Source: Salipiger pentaromativorans (GTDB lineage Bacteria; Pseudomonadota; Alphaproteobacteria; Rhodobacterales; Rhodobacteraceae). Taken from it: a stretch of DNA of 54,134 nt. The notes below the pieces were generated by a model. The model was given only the letters and a program-made list of their open reading frames with translations, had not been told where the DNA came from and ran no database searches. The DNA lies in the NCBI RefSeq assembly GCF_024721115.1, contig NZ_JAMDHK010000024.1, forward strand, positions 1 through 54,134, given 5' to 3'. Position numbers and translations under genes: made by a program. Numbering within the stretch: the stretch's first letter is position 1; every line of letters starts with the position of its first letter. Shown piece after piece: positions 25,354 through 34,625 of the stretch.

Positions 25354-27849
25354 ATGCTTTTGACCTACCACGGGTATTCCGGCGATTTCCTGGATGACGC
25401 TTTCTACAACAGCATCACCGACGGCTTCGATTCCGATGTTGTCTCGAACTCCGCCACCCGGATCGAGCTTCTCAACCCCTCGACGGGCTACACCGCCGTT
25501 CTCTACGGCACCGGTTTCAACAACCCGAACGCGCCTCTGCTCACCGGCACGGTGAGCCGGATCGAGATCTACGATCCCACGGCGCAGCTCTCCACGGTGC
25601 TCCAGAACATCGCCTGGGGGCTGCAGGAATTCGCCAGCGCCATGGGCCTGCTCATGGACGACGGCGACGACAGCCTCCTGATGGGGCTACTCGACCGTGA
25701 CGACGTCACCTTCGATGCCACCTCGTCGGTCATCGCCTCCCAGGCCCATCTCGACAACCTGACCTCGAACCTGACCTTCTTCGGCAGCGCCTTCGGGGAT
25801 GTGGCGGTCGGCGGCGACGGCAACGACTCGCTTTACGGCAACAATGGCAACGACTCGCTCGAGGGCGGGCTCGGCGACGATGTGCTGGTCGGCGGCAACG
25901 ACGACGACTTGCTGAATCCCGGCGACAACGATTACGGCGTGGACGTGGTCGACCCGGGCACCGGCTTCGACATCGTCGATACCAGCGACATGGAGCGGGG
26001 CTATGTCGAGATCGTGCACCGGCAGCTCGCCGATGCGGGCATCCCGCTCTATGTGCAGATCGATGGCAACGCCAATTTCGGCGCGATCGTCAAAGGCCTC
26101 AACGGCAATTTCGGCGTCACCTCGATCACCAATGTGATGAACGCACTCGAGGCCGACGGGCTTGCCATCTTCGGCGGCAATGGCGACGACGAGTTTCAGG
26201 TCACTTCCCGCGATGGCGGCTGGATGTCGGTCATCGGCGGCCCGGGCAACGATCTGTTCGAGATCGGCGCCTCTTACGGCACCGTCCGCATCGACTTCCG
26301 CTTCGATCACAACGGCAATTACGCCACCCAGCCCGTGCAGGTGAACCTGACCACCGGCGAGGTCGCCAATGACGGCTTCGGCTTTACCGACACGATCCTC
26401 TACGAGCGCAGCTACGACCCGGAGACCGGCACCTATTACATGCCCGACCGGATCGAGATCCGCGCCGGCAATTTCTCCGATACGCTGATCGGCAGCGTCG
26501 CCGATGAGAGCTTCATCCCGCTGGGCGGCAACGATCTCATCGACGGCCGCGAGGGCTATGACCGGCTGCGCTACGACCAGGGCGGCGCCGGCTCCGGGGT
26601 CCGGGTCGATCTCGAGGCGGGCACCGCCACGGGGATCTGGAACGGCGTGGCCTTCAGCCAGAGCGTGGCGGGCATCGAGAACGTTCGCGGCACCTCGGGC
26701 TATGGCGACATCCTCTCGGGCAACACCGCGGTCGGCGAGTGGCTCGACGGGCGCGGCGGCGGCGGCAACGATTACCTCTTCGGCGACGGGTTCGAGGCGG
26801 CCTATGCGCTGGACGAGGCCGCGGCGGTCTACCGGCTCTATCAGGCCACGCTCGACCGCGCGCCCGATATCGGCGGCCATGACAACTGGACCGAACGGCT
26901 GGTGACCGGCAGCCACAGCCTGCTGCAGGTGACCAGCAATTTCGTCGCCAGCCGCGAGTTCCAGAACACCTACGGGGCGCTCGACAACGCGGGCTTCGTC
27001 ACGCTGCTCTACAACAACGTGCTCGACCGCGACCCGGATGCCACCGGGCTCGCCAACTGGGTGGCGCGGCTCGACGGCGGCATGAGCCGGGCGCAGGTGG
27101 TGCTGGGCTTTGCCCAGAGCCAGGAATTCATTTCCGCGACCCAGGCCGATGCCAACGCCTTTGCCAACGGCCATTCGCAGGCCAACTGGGGCGACGATGT
27201 CTTCCGCATCTACCAGGCCACGCTGGCCCGCGACCCCGATTTCGGCGGGTTCGGCAACTGGACCGCGCGGCTGGCCGACGGCACCCCGCTGGAAACCGCG
27301 GTTGCGGGCTTCGTCAACAGCACCGAATTCCAGAACACCTATGGCAGCCTCGACAATGCCGGCTTCGTCACGCTGCTTTACAACAACGTGCTCGGCCGCG
27401 ACCCGGACGCCACCGGGCTGGCGAACTGGGTGCAGCGTCTCGACGACGGCATGAGCCGGGCGCAGGTGGTGCTGGGCTTTGCCCAGAGCACCGAATTCGT
27501 GAACAGCACGGCGGATGATTACAAAGCCTGGATGCGCGGGCTCGACCATGGCTATGGCTGGGCCGAGCACGACTGGCTGGAAGGCTGGGACGGCAACGAC
27601 GTGCTGGCCGGCGGGCTCTATTCCGATGTGTTCTATTTCGCCTCCGGGGATACCGGCAGCCACACCGTCCTCGATCTCGAGGCCTGGGATTATGTCTATC
27701 TGGAGAACTTCGGCTATGCGATCTACGACGATGTCACCGCGCATCTGAGCCAGCAGGGCGCCGATGCGGTGTTCTCCGATCAGGGGGTGACGATCACCTT
27801 CCTGAACACCCAGACCAGCGAAATGACCGACGACATGTTCCTGTTCTGA
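25354..27849 (+). CDS. Secreted RTX / DUF4214 surface protein
   Basis: An 831-residue acidic protein without a Sec signal. Residues 150-192 contain calcium-binding RTX nonapeptides (GGDGNDSLYGNNGNDSLEGG). Residues 200-480 form a beta-rich region with further RTX-like turns. Residues 489-722 hold two DUF4214 domains, each made of two half-repeats (VYRLYQATLDRAPD, then EFQNTYGALDN, GFVTLLYNNVLDRDPD and MSRAQVV). Residues 735-831 are the shared end domain, finishing SEMTDDMFLF. RTX proteins with such acidic, aromatic C-termini normally leave by type I secretion; no exporter is encoded here. It is followed by a strong terminator. An adhesin or matrix protein role is inferred. Confidence 0.92.
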   Translation: MLLTYHGYSGDFLDDAFYNSITDGFDSDVVSNSATRIELLNPSTGYTAVLYGTGFNNPNAPLLTGTVSRIEIYDPTAQLSTVLQNIAWGLQEFASAMGLLMDDGDDSLLMGLLDRDDVTFDATSSVIASQAHLDNLTSNLTFFGSAFGDVAVGGDGNDSLYGNNGNDSLEGGLGDDVLVGGNDDDLLNPGDNDYGVDVVDPGTGFDIVDTSDMERGYVEIVHRQLADAGIPLYVQIDGNANFGAIVKGLNGNFGVTSITNVMNALEADGLAIFGGNGDDEFQVTSRDGGWMSVIGGPGNDLFEIGASYGTVRIDFRFDHNGNYATQPVQVNLTTGEVANDGFGFTDTILYERSYDPETGTYYMPDRIEIRAGNFSDTLIGSVADESFIPLGGNDLIDGREGYDRLRYDQGGAGSGVRVDLEAGTATGIWNGVAFSQSVAGIENVRGTSGYGDILSGNTAVGEWLDGRGGGGNDYLFGDGFEAAYALDEAAAVYRLYQATLDRAPDIGGHDNWTERLVTGSHSLLQVTSNFVASREFQNTYGALDNAGFVTLLYNNVLDRDPDATGLANWVARLDGGMSRAQVVLGFAQSQEFISATQADANAFANGHSQANWGDDVFRIYQATLARDPDFGGFGNWTARLADGTPLETAVAGFVNSTEFQNTYGSLDNAGFVTLLYNNVLGRDPDATGLANWVQRLDDGMSRAQVVLGFAQSTEFVNSTADDYKAWMRGLDHGYGWAEHDWLEGWDGNDVLAGGLYSDVFYFASGDTGSHTVLDLEAWDYVYLENFGYAIYDDVTAHLSQQGADAVFSDQGVTITFLNTQTSEMTDDMFLF

Positions 27850-27878
27850 CCCGGACAGATCCGGTTCCGGCGACACAG

Positions 27879-27911
27879 GGCCCCGCATCGGCGATGCGGG
27901 GCCTTTCTTTT
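27879..27911 (+). terminator. Rho-independent terminator after the RTX-DUF4214 gene
   Basis: There is a perfect 11-bp stem, GGCCCCGCATC/GATGCGGGGCC, with a GGC loop, followed by TTTCTTTT. It lies 30 bp past the stop codon. Confidence 0.93.
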
Positions 27912-27933
27912 CCGGCCCCTGCCCCGGCCCGGC

Positions 27934-28665
27934 TCAGCGCAGGAACAGCGCCCGGGCGTTGTCGTAAAGGATGCGGTCGAGCCGCGTCAGATGGTCGAGC
28001 CGGGCGTCGATCTCGGGGGTGATCTCTTCGCGCGCGACCTTTTCCGAGCCTTTCTCGGACCCGAAATTGCGCGCCGAGCGCGCCCAGGGCAGCTCTTCGG
28101 GCATCGCGAAACCGGTGCGTTGGGTGACCTCCTGGAACAGCCGGGGCATGTCCTCGACAAAGCCCACCGTGTCGATGCTCAGCAGGTTGCGCATCGCCAC
28201 CCGCAGCGCCTCGTCGTCCTGCAGCACCAGCCGCCCGTTCGGCCCGGTCCAGGACGAGCCCAGCAGGCTGCGCACATAAAGGTTGTTGATGTTGGAGGGG
28301 ATGCCATGGGTGTTGGTGCGCAGGAACTCCAGCAGGCTCAGCTTCTTGGCCAGGCGCGGCCCGACCAGGTTCAGCTTCTCGATCGTCTCGTCGGTATGCG
28401 AGCGCCAGAAATAATACAGCGACAGGATCCGCGCCTTGGGCTCGCGCAGGATGGTGATCGTGTAGAACGGGCCCGGCAGGCGGCGCAGGATCCCGTAATC
28501 CATATGCGCCGAGACATAATCGTACTCCCGCAGCTGGGCCGGGGTGAACCGGTCGAAATTCTTGAAACGCTCCGGGCAGATCCGGTCTTCGGGGTAATGG
28601 CTGATCAGGAAATCGTGCAGCGAGGTGCCGCCGGTTTTCGGGATGTGAAACAATGCGATGCGCAA
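27934..28665 (-). CDS. Sulfotransferase family 2-type protein
   Basis: About 243 residues if translation begins at TTG 28665, which has GGAGAGG six bases upstream. The frame also allows TTG at 28683. IALFHIPKTGGTSLHDFL at the N-terminus is the canonical PAPS 5'-loop. TITILREPKARILSLYYFW at about residue 85 is the 3'-phosphate motif of Sulfotransfer_2 enzymes. The C-terminal region has GFVEDMPRLFQEV, typical of the family. It lies between the two largest secreted-protein genes, just after a terminator. It therefore either has its own promoter or depends on read-through from the 1588-residue protein gene. Acceptor unknown. Confidence 0.87.
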   Translation of the reverse strand: MRIALFHIPKTGGTSLHDFLISHYPEDRICPERFKNFDRFTPAQLREYDYVSAHMDYGILRRLPGPFYTITILREPKARILSLYYFWRSHTDETIEKLNLVGPRLAKKLSLLEFLRTNTHGIPSNINNLYVRSLLGSSWTGPNGRLVLQDDEALRVAMRNLLSIDTVGFVEDMPRLFQEVTQRTGFAMPEELPWARSARNFGSEKGSEKVAREEITPEIDARLDHLTRLDRILYDNARALFLR

Positions 28666-28681
28666 AACGGGCCTCTCCAGC

Positions 28682-28709
28682 AAAAATCCGGCCCGCCGAA
28701 GCGGGCCGG
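28682..28709 (-). terminator. Rho-independent terminator after the PPC/FG-GAP/DUF4214 gene
   Basis: Read on the minus strand, CCGGCCCGC, loop TTCG and GCGGGCCGG are followed by ATTTTT. It begins 43 bp after the stop at 28753. It overlaps the leader of the next sulfotransferase gene (TTG start at 28665), so it may also attenuate that gene. Confidence 0.9.
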
Positions 28710-28752
28710 AAAAGCGTTAGTTCATCGCTTGGAGCCTGTCCATCCGCCCGGG

Positions 28753-31700
28753 TCAGGACAGGTTGTAACGGACCCGCTGCATCTCGGCGAGCGTGGTGTT
28801 CAGGAAGGTGATGGTCTGGCCGGCATGGCTGAAGACCACGCTCCCCCCCGATTGCACCATATGGGCCATGGCGTCGCTGTCGCTCTCGAAGCCGAAGCCC
28901 GACAACTGAAGCTGATCCCAGGGTTCGAAGCCGTGGATCACGTCGTTGCCGCCCTCGCCGGCGCGGAAGATGAAGATATCGCCGCCGGTATTGCCGTTCA
29001 TGATGTCGTCGCCGGCGCCGCCCTCGATCACGTCGATCCAGCTCAGCCGGATCGTGCGCATGTAATCGTCGAGCTCGGGCGCGGTGTTGTTGCGGTACTC
29101 GCCCGATTCCGAGAAGCCGGTGACCACCTGGGCGCGGGTCATGCCGTCCTCGAGGCGCTGCACCCAGTTCGCCAGGCCGTTGGCGTCGGGGGCGCGGCCC
29201 AGAACGTTGTGATAGAGCAGCGTGACGAATTCCTCGTCGGTGAGGCTGCCATAGGTGTTCTGGAACTCGGCGCTGTTGACGAAGCGCGTCGCCACCTGCA
29301 GCAGCGTCAGGTTGGTCTGCAGCCCCGCCACCCAGCTTTCGAAGCCGTTGGCATCGGGTTCGCGGGCCAGCGTGGCGCCATAGAGACGATAGACCTGCCC
29401 GGTCACCAGCTTGTCGTTGTTGTAGACCTCTTCGACGCCGGTGCCCTCGTCGTAGATGATATTGTCGCCCGGGCCGCCGCGCAGCGTGTTGGCATCGGTG
29501 CCGTCGCCGACGATCACCGGCGCATCGGAATACGCGCCCGAGCTGCTGTCGACCAGGATGCCGTAGGATTGGGCGAGCCGGCCGAATTCGGCGCTGAAGA
29601 TGAAGCCGTTGAGCACCTGGGCCCGGGTCATGCCGCCATCGAGCCGCGCGCTCCAGTTGGCCAGCCCCGTGGCATCGGCCGGACGGCCGAAGAAGGCGGC
29701 ATAAAGCGTCTCGACATATTCCTCGTTGGTGGTGCCCTGGTTGACGAATTCCGGGCTGAAGATGAAGCCGCGGGCCACATCCGCCCCGGATCTGACGCCG
29801 GTATAGAGCCTGTCGGTCCAGTTGTTGCTGCCCGAGGGATCCGCATCGCGCCCGAGGATGATCTCGTAGAAGCGTTCCACGAAGGCACGGATGTCGTGCA
29901 GCGACTGGGCGCCCTGATAGGCGCCGGTGCGGTAATCGTCGCTGGTCACGTCGAACTGGTTCTCGAAGCGGAAGACCATGGCCTGGTCGCGCTCGAAGGT
30001 GGTGCCGCCCGAGATCAGGTCGAGACGGCCGTCGCCGTCGATGTCCTTGGCCACCGGCGAGCCGGCATAGGTGTTGAACACCCGGTCGGCCTCGGTCAGC
30101 GCGCTGATCTGCGTGCCGTCGCCATCCAGCGCGATCATCTGCGACCCGACGGTGACGAGGATTTCCAGATCGCCGTCATTGTCCATGTCCACGGCGATGG
30201 GCTGGTGCACGATGGGCCGCTCCTCGGCGGTGGTCTCGGCGCCATAGGGCATGACCTGGGTCGAGAAGATCCGCGTACCGCCGGCGGTCCAGGCATGCAC
30301 ATAGCCGTTGGTCGTGGCGGCGATGATCTCGCTGCGGCCGTCGCCGTCGAGATCGACGACGAGCGGCGCCGCCATCACCCGGCCGTTGGTGGCGCGTTCG
30401 AAGCGCAGCGAGCCGTCGGAGTTCCACACCTTGATGTATTCGCCGCGCCCGTCCTGGAAGAAGTTGCCGGTGCCCTGGACGATCTCGAGCGTGCCGTCGC
30501 CGTCGAGATCGACAAGCTGCGGCGAGGACCACAGCGACTGTTCCTCGAACTTGCCGCGGAAGTCGATCGAGGTGGTGTCGCCGATCTGGTCGGTCCAGCC
30601 CTCGATATTGGCCAGGCCGTAATTCGACAGCACCTGCAACAGCCCGCCCTGGGTATAGATGCCGGCGCGTTCGTTGACGCTGATATCCGAGGGTACGACC
30701 AGATCGACAACCCCGTCGCCGTCGATATCGCCCACCGCCGGGGTGGCGCCGGCGGTGTCGTGCACATTGACCTCGTATTCGAGCTCGCCGGTGCGCCCGT
30801 CGAGCACGTAGAGATAGTGATCCCAGGAGGTGAAGATCACCTCGCGCGCGCCGTCGCCGTCGATGTCATAGACCCGCGGCGTGCCATAGACCCCGTCAGA
30901 GCGGTTGTCGTCGCCGAAACTGTCGCGGGTCTGGAAGAACCACTTGATCGAGCCGTCGGCGTTCAGCGCATAGACCCCGCCCATGTCGCCGGGCTGGCCG
31001 ACCGCGCCGAACTCGTCCTGGCCGCTATCGGCGCCGACGCCCACGATGATGTCGATCGAGCCGTCATTGTCGAGATCCGAGAACACCGCCGCGGTGCTGA
31101 CCGAAGTGGTCTGGTAACGCTTGCCGGTGAGCGGATCGACGCCCGGCGCGGCGGCGAAGGTCTGGGTCCATTTGATCGAGCCGTCGTCTTCCAGCACGAT
31201 CAGCCCCGCCGGCAGCACCTCGTTGCCGGCGGCGTCGATGCTCTTGGAGGTGCCGACGAAGATCTCGTCCTTGCCATCGTTGTCGATGTCGTAGACCGTC
31301 ACCGAGGCGTTGCGCACCGGCCCGAATTCGAGCGGCACGCTCCAGGTGTTGTCGGGCAGGTTGACGCGCAGGTCGTATTCCATGGTGAAGCCGTTGGGCG
31401 CGCCATCGGGATAGGTGGCCCAGTTCACCTGCAGGTAATAGGTGGTCTGTTCCAGCGCCATATAGCTGAAACTCTCGGTCCCGTCGCTCAGATTGGCGCG
31501 GATGGCGGTGCCGGCCTCGTTATAAAGCGTCAGGTTGAGATTGGGCACGGTGCCGTCGCCGAAGGGCAGCGCAATCAGGGCGAAATTCATCATCCCCGGC
31601 CCGGTCTCGAAGCTGTACCAATCGACCTTGGTGCCGCTGCGGATCACCGCGCCCTCGGTGATCGGGGTGGCGGTGGCCTGGGTGTCGTTGCCGTCGGAAG

Positions 31701-33519
31701 GGTCCGCCACCGGCAGTTGCAGGTCGAGCGTGTAATCCAGCGTGATGCCGTTGGGGGCACCATCGGGATAGACCGCCGAGACCACCCGCAGGTAATAGGT
31801 GCCATCGGTGCCGAGGATCTGGCTCAGGTTCTCGGTGATCGCATCGCCCGAGCCGGCGCGCAGCACATTGCCGTCGGCGTCGAAGAGGGTGAGGTTCAGG
31901 TTCTGGCCGCTGGTGGCGGTCAGCGTCGCCTGCACCACCCCCGAGACGCTGTTGAAGCGATACCAGTCGATGCCGGTGCCGCTGTGGGTCGTCACCCCTG
32001 CGGCGAGGAGTTCGGCGGTGGCCTGGGTATCGTTGCCGTCCGAGGGCACCTCTTCGGGCAGATCGAGCGACAGGGTGTAATCCAGCGTCACGCCGTTGGG
32101 CGCGCCGTTGGGATAGACCGCCGAGATCACCCGCAGGTAATAGATGCCGTCGGTGGCCAGCACCTGGCTCAGGCTTTCGGTGATCGCATTGCCCGAGCCG
32201 GCGCGCAGCACATTGCCGTCGGAATCGAACAGCGTGAGGTTCAGGTTCTGGCCGCTGGTGGCGGTCAGCGTCGCCTGCACCACCCCCGAGACGCTGTTGA
32301 AGCGATACCAATCGATACCGGTGCCGCTGCGGGTCAGCACGCCTTCGGTGATGGTTTCGGCGGTCTCCATCGTGTCGTTGCCGTCCGAGACCACGACCTC
32401 GGGCAGATCGAGCGACAGGGTGTAATCCAGCGTCACCCCGTTGGGGGCGCCGTTGGGATAGACCGCCGAGATCACCCGCAGGTAATAGATGCCGTCGGTG
32501 GCCAGCACCTGGCTCAGGTTCTCGGTGATCGTATCGCCCGAGCCGGCGCGCAGCACATTGCCGTCGGAATCGAAGAGGGTGAGGTTCAGGTTCTGGCCGC
32601 TGGTGGCGGTCAGCGTCGCCTGCACCACCCCCGAGACGGCGGTGAAGCTGTACCAGTCGATGCCGGTGCCGCTGCGGGTCAGCACACCTTCGGTGATGGT
32701 CTCGGCGGTTTCCATCGTGTCGTTGCCGTCCGAGACCACGACCTCGGGCAGATCGACGTCGAGCGTGTAATCCAGCGTCACCCCGTTGGGGGCGCCATCG
32801 GGATAGCGGGCCCAGAACACCCGCAGGTAATAGGTGCCGTCGGTGCCGGCGGTATGGCTGATCGTCTCGGCGCCGCCATCCGAGATATTGCCGCCGCGCA
32901 GCACGTTGCCATTGGCGTCATAGAGCGTGAAGTTGAGGTTCTGGAAACTGCCATCCGACTGTTCCAGCGGCGTCATCGTAAAATTCATCGGCCCCGAGAC
33001 GGTGTCGATCCGGAACCAGTCGACGGAGGTGCCGTGATAGGTGGCGCTGCCATCGCCGATGAGGGCCGCGGTCTCCATCGTGTCGTTGCCGTCCGAGGGC
33101 ATGATCTCGGGCAGGTCGACATCGAGCTGATAGCCGAAGCTCAGCCCGTCGGGATGGGAGCCGTCGGCATATTGCGCCCAATAGACCTTGAGGTAGTAGA
33201 CGCCGTCGGTGCCGGCGAGATAGCGGATGCTTTCGGTGACGCCGCCGGGCTGGATGTCGGCCGCAAGCGCCGGGCCCGTGGGGTCGCTGTAAAGCGCCAT
33301 ATTGAGGTTCTGGATCTGCCCGCCCGAGGAGGTCAGCGCGGTCAGGTCGATGGCGATCTCGCCCGACACCGTCTCGATCCGGAACCAGTCCACCACGGTG
33401 CCGGTGACCGTATGGGAGCCATCGGTCAGATCGGCGGCGGTATCGTAGGTATCGTTTGGCTCATAAGCCGTCGAAAGCGCGGCGTATTCGACTTCGAAAT
33501 CGCCAAACAAATCGTTCAT
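28753..33519 (-). CDS. Giant secreted protein: PPC-like repeats, FG-GAP propeller, DUF4214 pairs, shared end domain
   Basis: A 1588-residue acidic protein. ATG 33519 is chosen because AGGGGA lies 8 bases upstream; a longer frame to 33561 lacks this. Residues about 14-726 are six repeats of roughly 115 residues starting YEPNDT or SDGNDT, with DWYRF and TYYLRV cores, as in bacterial pre-peptidase C-terminal (PPC) domains. Residues about 727-1190 carry seven or so FG-GAP/VCBS calcium motifs (DIDNDGKDEIFVG, DLDGDGTLEIVQG) forming a likely integrin-type propeller. Two DUF4214 pairs follow, around 1210-1320 and 1377-1487. The C-terminus has an RTX bit (GGAGDDIMNG) and the common end domain. No protease domain is present. 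It is probably a type I-secreted adhesin. Confidence 0.92.
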   Translation of the reverse strand: MNDLFGDFEVEYAALSTAYEPNDTYDTAADLTDGSHTVTGTVVDWFRIETVSGEIAIDLTALTSSGGQIQNLNMALYSDPTGPALAADIQPGGVTESIRYLAGTDGVYYLKVYWAQYADGSHPDGLSFGYQLDVDLPEIMPSDGNDTMETAALIGDGSATYHGTSVDWFRIDTVSGPMNFTMTPLEQSDGSFQNLNFTLYDANGNVLRGGNISDGGAETISHTAGTDGTYYLRVFWARYPDGAPNGVTLDYTLDVDLPEVVVSDGNDTMETAETITEGVLTRSGTGIDWYSFTAVSGVVQATLTATSGQNLNLTLFDSDGNVLRAGSGDTITENLSQVLATDGIYYLRVISAVYPNGAPNGVTLDYTLSLDLPEVVVSDGNDTMETAETITEGVLTRSGTGIDWYRFNSVSGVVQATLTATSGQNLNLTLFDSDGNVLRAGSGNAITESLSQVLATDGIYYLRVISAVYPNGAPNGVTLDYTLSLDLPEEVPSDGNDTQATAELLAAGVTTHSGTGIDWYRFNSVSGVVQATLTATSGQNLNLTLFDADGNVLRAGSGDAITENLSQILGTDGTYYLRVVSAVYPDGAPNGITLDYTLDLQLPVADPSDGNDTQATATPITEGAVIRSGTKVDWYSFETGPGMMNFALIALPFGDGTVPNLNLTLYNEAGTAIRANLSDGTESFSYMALEQTTYYLQVNWATYPDGAPNGFTMEYDLRVNLPDNTWSVPLEFGPVRNASVTVYDIDNDGKDEIFVGTSKSIDAAGNEVLPAGLIVLEDDGSIKWTQTFAAAPGVDPLTGKRYQTTSVSTAAVFSDLDNDGSIDIIVGVGADSGQDEFGAVGQPGDMGGVYALNADGSIKWFFQTRDSFGDDNRSDGVYGTPRVYDIDGDGAREVIFTSWDHYLYVLDGRTGELEYEVNVHDTAGATPAVGDIDGDGVVDLVVPSDISVNERAGIYTQGGLLQVLSNYGLANIEGWTDQIGDTTSIDFRGKFEEQSLWSSPQLVDLDGDGTLEIVQGTGNFFQDGRGEYIKVWNSDGSLRFERATNGRVMAAPLVVDLDGDGRSEIIAATTNGYVHAWTAGGTRIFSTQVMPYGAETTAEERPIVHQPIAVDMDNDGDLEILVTVGSQMIALDGDGTQISALTEADRVFNTYAGSPVAKDIDGDGRLDLISGGTTFERDQAMVFRFENQFDVTSDDYRTGAYQGAQSLHDIRAFVERFYEIILGRDADPSGSNNWTDRLYTGVRSGADVARGFIFSPEFVNQGTTNEEYVETLYAAFFGRPADATGLANWSARLDGGMTRAQVLNGFIFSAEFGRLAQSYGILVDSSSGAYSDAPVIVGDGTDANTLRGGPGDNIIYDEGTGVEEVYNNDKLVTGQVYRLYGATLAREPDANGFESWVAGLQTNLTLLQVATRFVNSAEFQNTYGSLTDEEFVTLLYHNVLGRAPDANGLANWVQRLEDGMTRAQVVTGFSESGEYRNNTAPELDDYMRTIRLSWIDVIEGGAGDDIMNGNTGGDIFIFRAGEGGNDVIHGFEPWDQLQLSGFGFESDSDAMAHMVQSGGSVVFSHAGQTITFLNTTLAEMQRVRYNLS
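31690..32740 (-). repeat. 345-bp tandem repeats inside the giant adhesin gene
   Basis: The codons for SDGNDT recur near 31690, 32035, 32380 and 32725, about 345 bp apart. Long stretches between them are nearly identical in DNA, such as the segments encoding TATSGQNLNLTLFD. Outer copies, near 33090 and the first at about 33460, are more diverged in spacing. This points to recent duplication or gene conversion of PPC-like units. Confidence 0.85.
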
Positions 33520-33534
33520 GTCTATTGTCCCCTG

Positions 33535-33626
33535 CCCGGAAAAACCGGGTATTCCAAACACTCTTGCAAAAGAAGGTACTTCTGCTCGTCCGTTCCCACT
33601 TGGATTAGCGCGTTATCGTTTCCAAG
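33535..33626 (-). promoter_or_regulatory. Leader of the giant adhesin gene: hairpin and dyad
   Basis: CCCGG-AAAAA-CCGGG (33535-33549) forms a small hairpin directly upstream of the ribosome site AGGGGA. Further upstream, CTTGGA (33599-33604) and TCCAAG (33621-33626) are inverted arms 16 bases apart, a possible operator. No convincing -35/-10 pair was found in the 214-bp gap between rmlA and this gene, although it is clearly AT-richer than its surroundings. Confidence 0.35.
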
Positions 33627-33733
33627 ACGTTTACATTCATCGCGACTCATTCTGCATTGGCAAGTCACGAACCGCTCGGGAAAACTAAAAAAGACATCTG
33701 TGACATTTTTTTGGTCGGCACGGATTTCTGCAA

Positions 33734-34612
33734 TTATTCCAGACCGGAAAGCTGCAACAGATAAGCGCCGTAATCGTTCTTGCGAAAGGTCTCGGCGCGG
33801 GCGCGCAGCGCCTCGGCGCTGATCCAGCCCTGCTGGAAGGCGATCTCGTCCGGGCTGCCGATCTGCTGGCCCTGCCGCTCGCTCAGCGTGCGCACGAAAT
33901 TGCCCGCGTCGAGCAGGCTCGCATGGGTGCCGGTGTCGAGCCAGGCGAAGCCGCGCCCCATCTGCTGCACATTGAGCAGCCCCTCGGCCAGATACATCTC
34001 GAGAAGCGTGGTGATCTCCAGCTCGCCCCGGGCGGATTTCTCGACCCGTGCGGCGCGCTCCGGCGCGCTGCCGTCGAGGAAATAGAGCCCGGTCACCGCA
34101 TAGCGCGAGGGCGGCTGCACGGGTTTCTCGATGATGGCGCGGGCCCTGCCCTGGGCATCGAAATCCACCACGCCATAGCGTTCGGGATCGGCGACGCGAT
34201 AGCCGAAGACGGTGCCGCCCTCGGGCTGGGCCTCGGCCGCGGCCAGCAGCTCGGGCAGCCCGTGGCCGAAGAAGATATTGTCGCCCAGCACCATGGCCGA
34301 GGGCGCGCCGTCGAGGAAATCGCGCGCCAGCAGATAGGCCTGCGCCAGCCCCTCGGGCTCGGGCTGCACGATATAGGTGAAGCTCAGCCCCCACTGGCCG
34401 CCATCGCCCAGCAGGCGGCGGAACTGGTCCTGATCCTGCGGGGTGGTGATGAGGGCGATCTCGCGGATGCCCGCCAGCATCAGCACGCTGAGCGGGTAAT
34501 AGATCATCGGCTTGTCGTAGATCGGCAAAAGCTGTTTCGACAGCCCCATGGTGATCGGATAAAGCCGCGTGCCCGACCCTCCGGCCAGAATGATCCCCTT
34601 GCGCGCGTTCAT
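33734..34612 (-). CDS. rmlA: Glucose-1-phosphate thymidylyltransferase
   Basis: A 292-residue enzyme making dTDP-glucose from dTTP and glucose-1-phosphate, the first step to dTDP-L-rhamnose. [20 protein letters not shown] at residues 5-24 is the nucleotidyltransferase loop. [29 protein letters not shown] and [19 protein letters not shown] are classical RmlA motifs. AGAGGG lies six bases before the ATG, 13 bp after the rmlD stop. It is the last gene of the rmlC-rmlB-rmlD-rmlA series and is followed by the 214-bp gap before the giant adhesin gene. Confidence 0.97.
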   Translation of the reverse strand: MNARKGIILAGGSGTRLYPITMGLSKQLLPIYDKPMIYYPLSVLMLAGIREIALITTPQDQDQFRRLLGDGGQWGLSFTYIVQPEPEGLAQAYLLARDFLDGAPSAMVLGDNIFFGHGLPELLAAAEAQPEGGTVFGYRVADPERYGVVDFDAQGRARAIIEKPVQPPSRYAVTGLYFLDGSAPERAARVEKSARGELEITTLLEMYLAEGLLNVQQMGRGFAWLDTGTHASLLDAGNFVRTLSERQGQQIGSPDEIAFQQGWISAEALRARAETFRKNDYGAYLLQLSGLE

Positions 34613-34625
34613 GGCTGCCCTCTGC

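Noticed and set aside
31690-32740. Non-coding satellite or CRISPR-like repeat
   Set aside because: The 345-bp period is a multiple of three and encodes intact PPC-like domains in one frame.
27991-33822. A 1943-codon open frame on the plus strand, antisense to the giant adhesin
   Set aside because: It only reflects the repeat structure of the minus-strand gene, which has RTX, PPC and FG-GAP motifs and a ribosome site.
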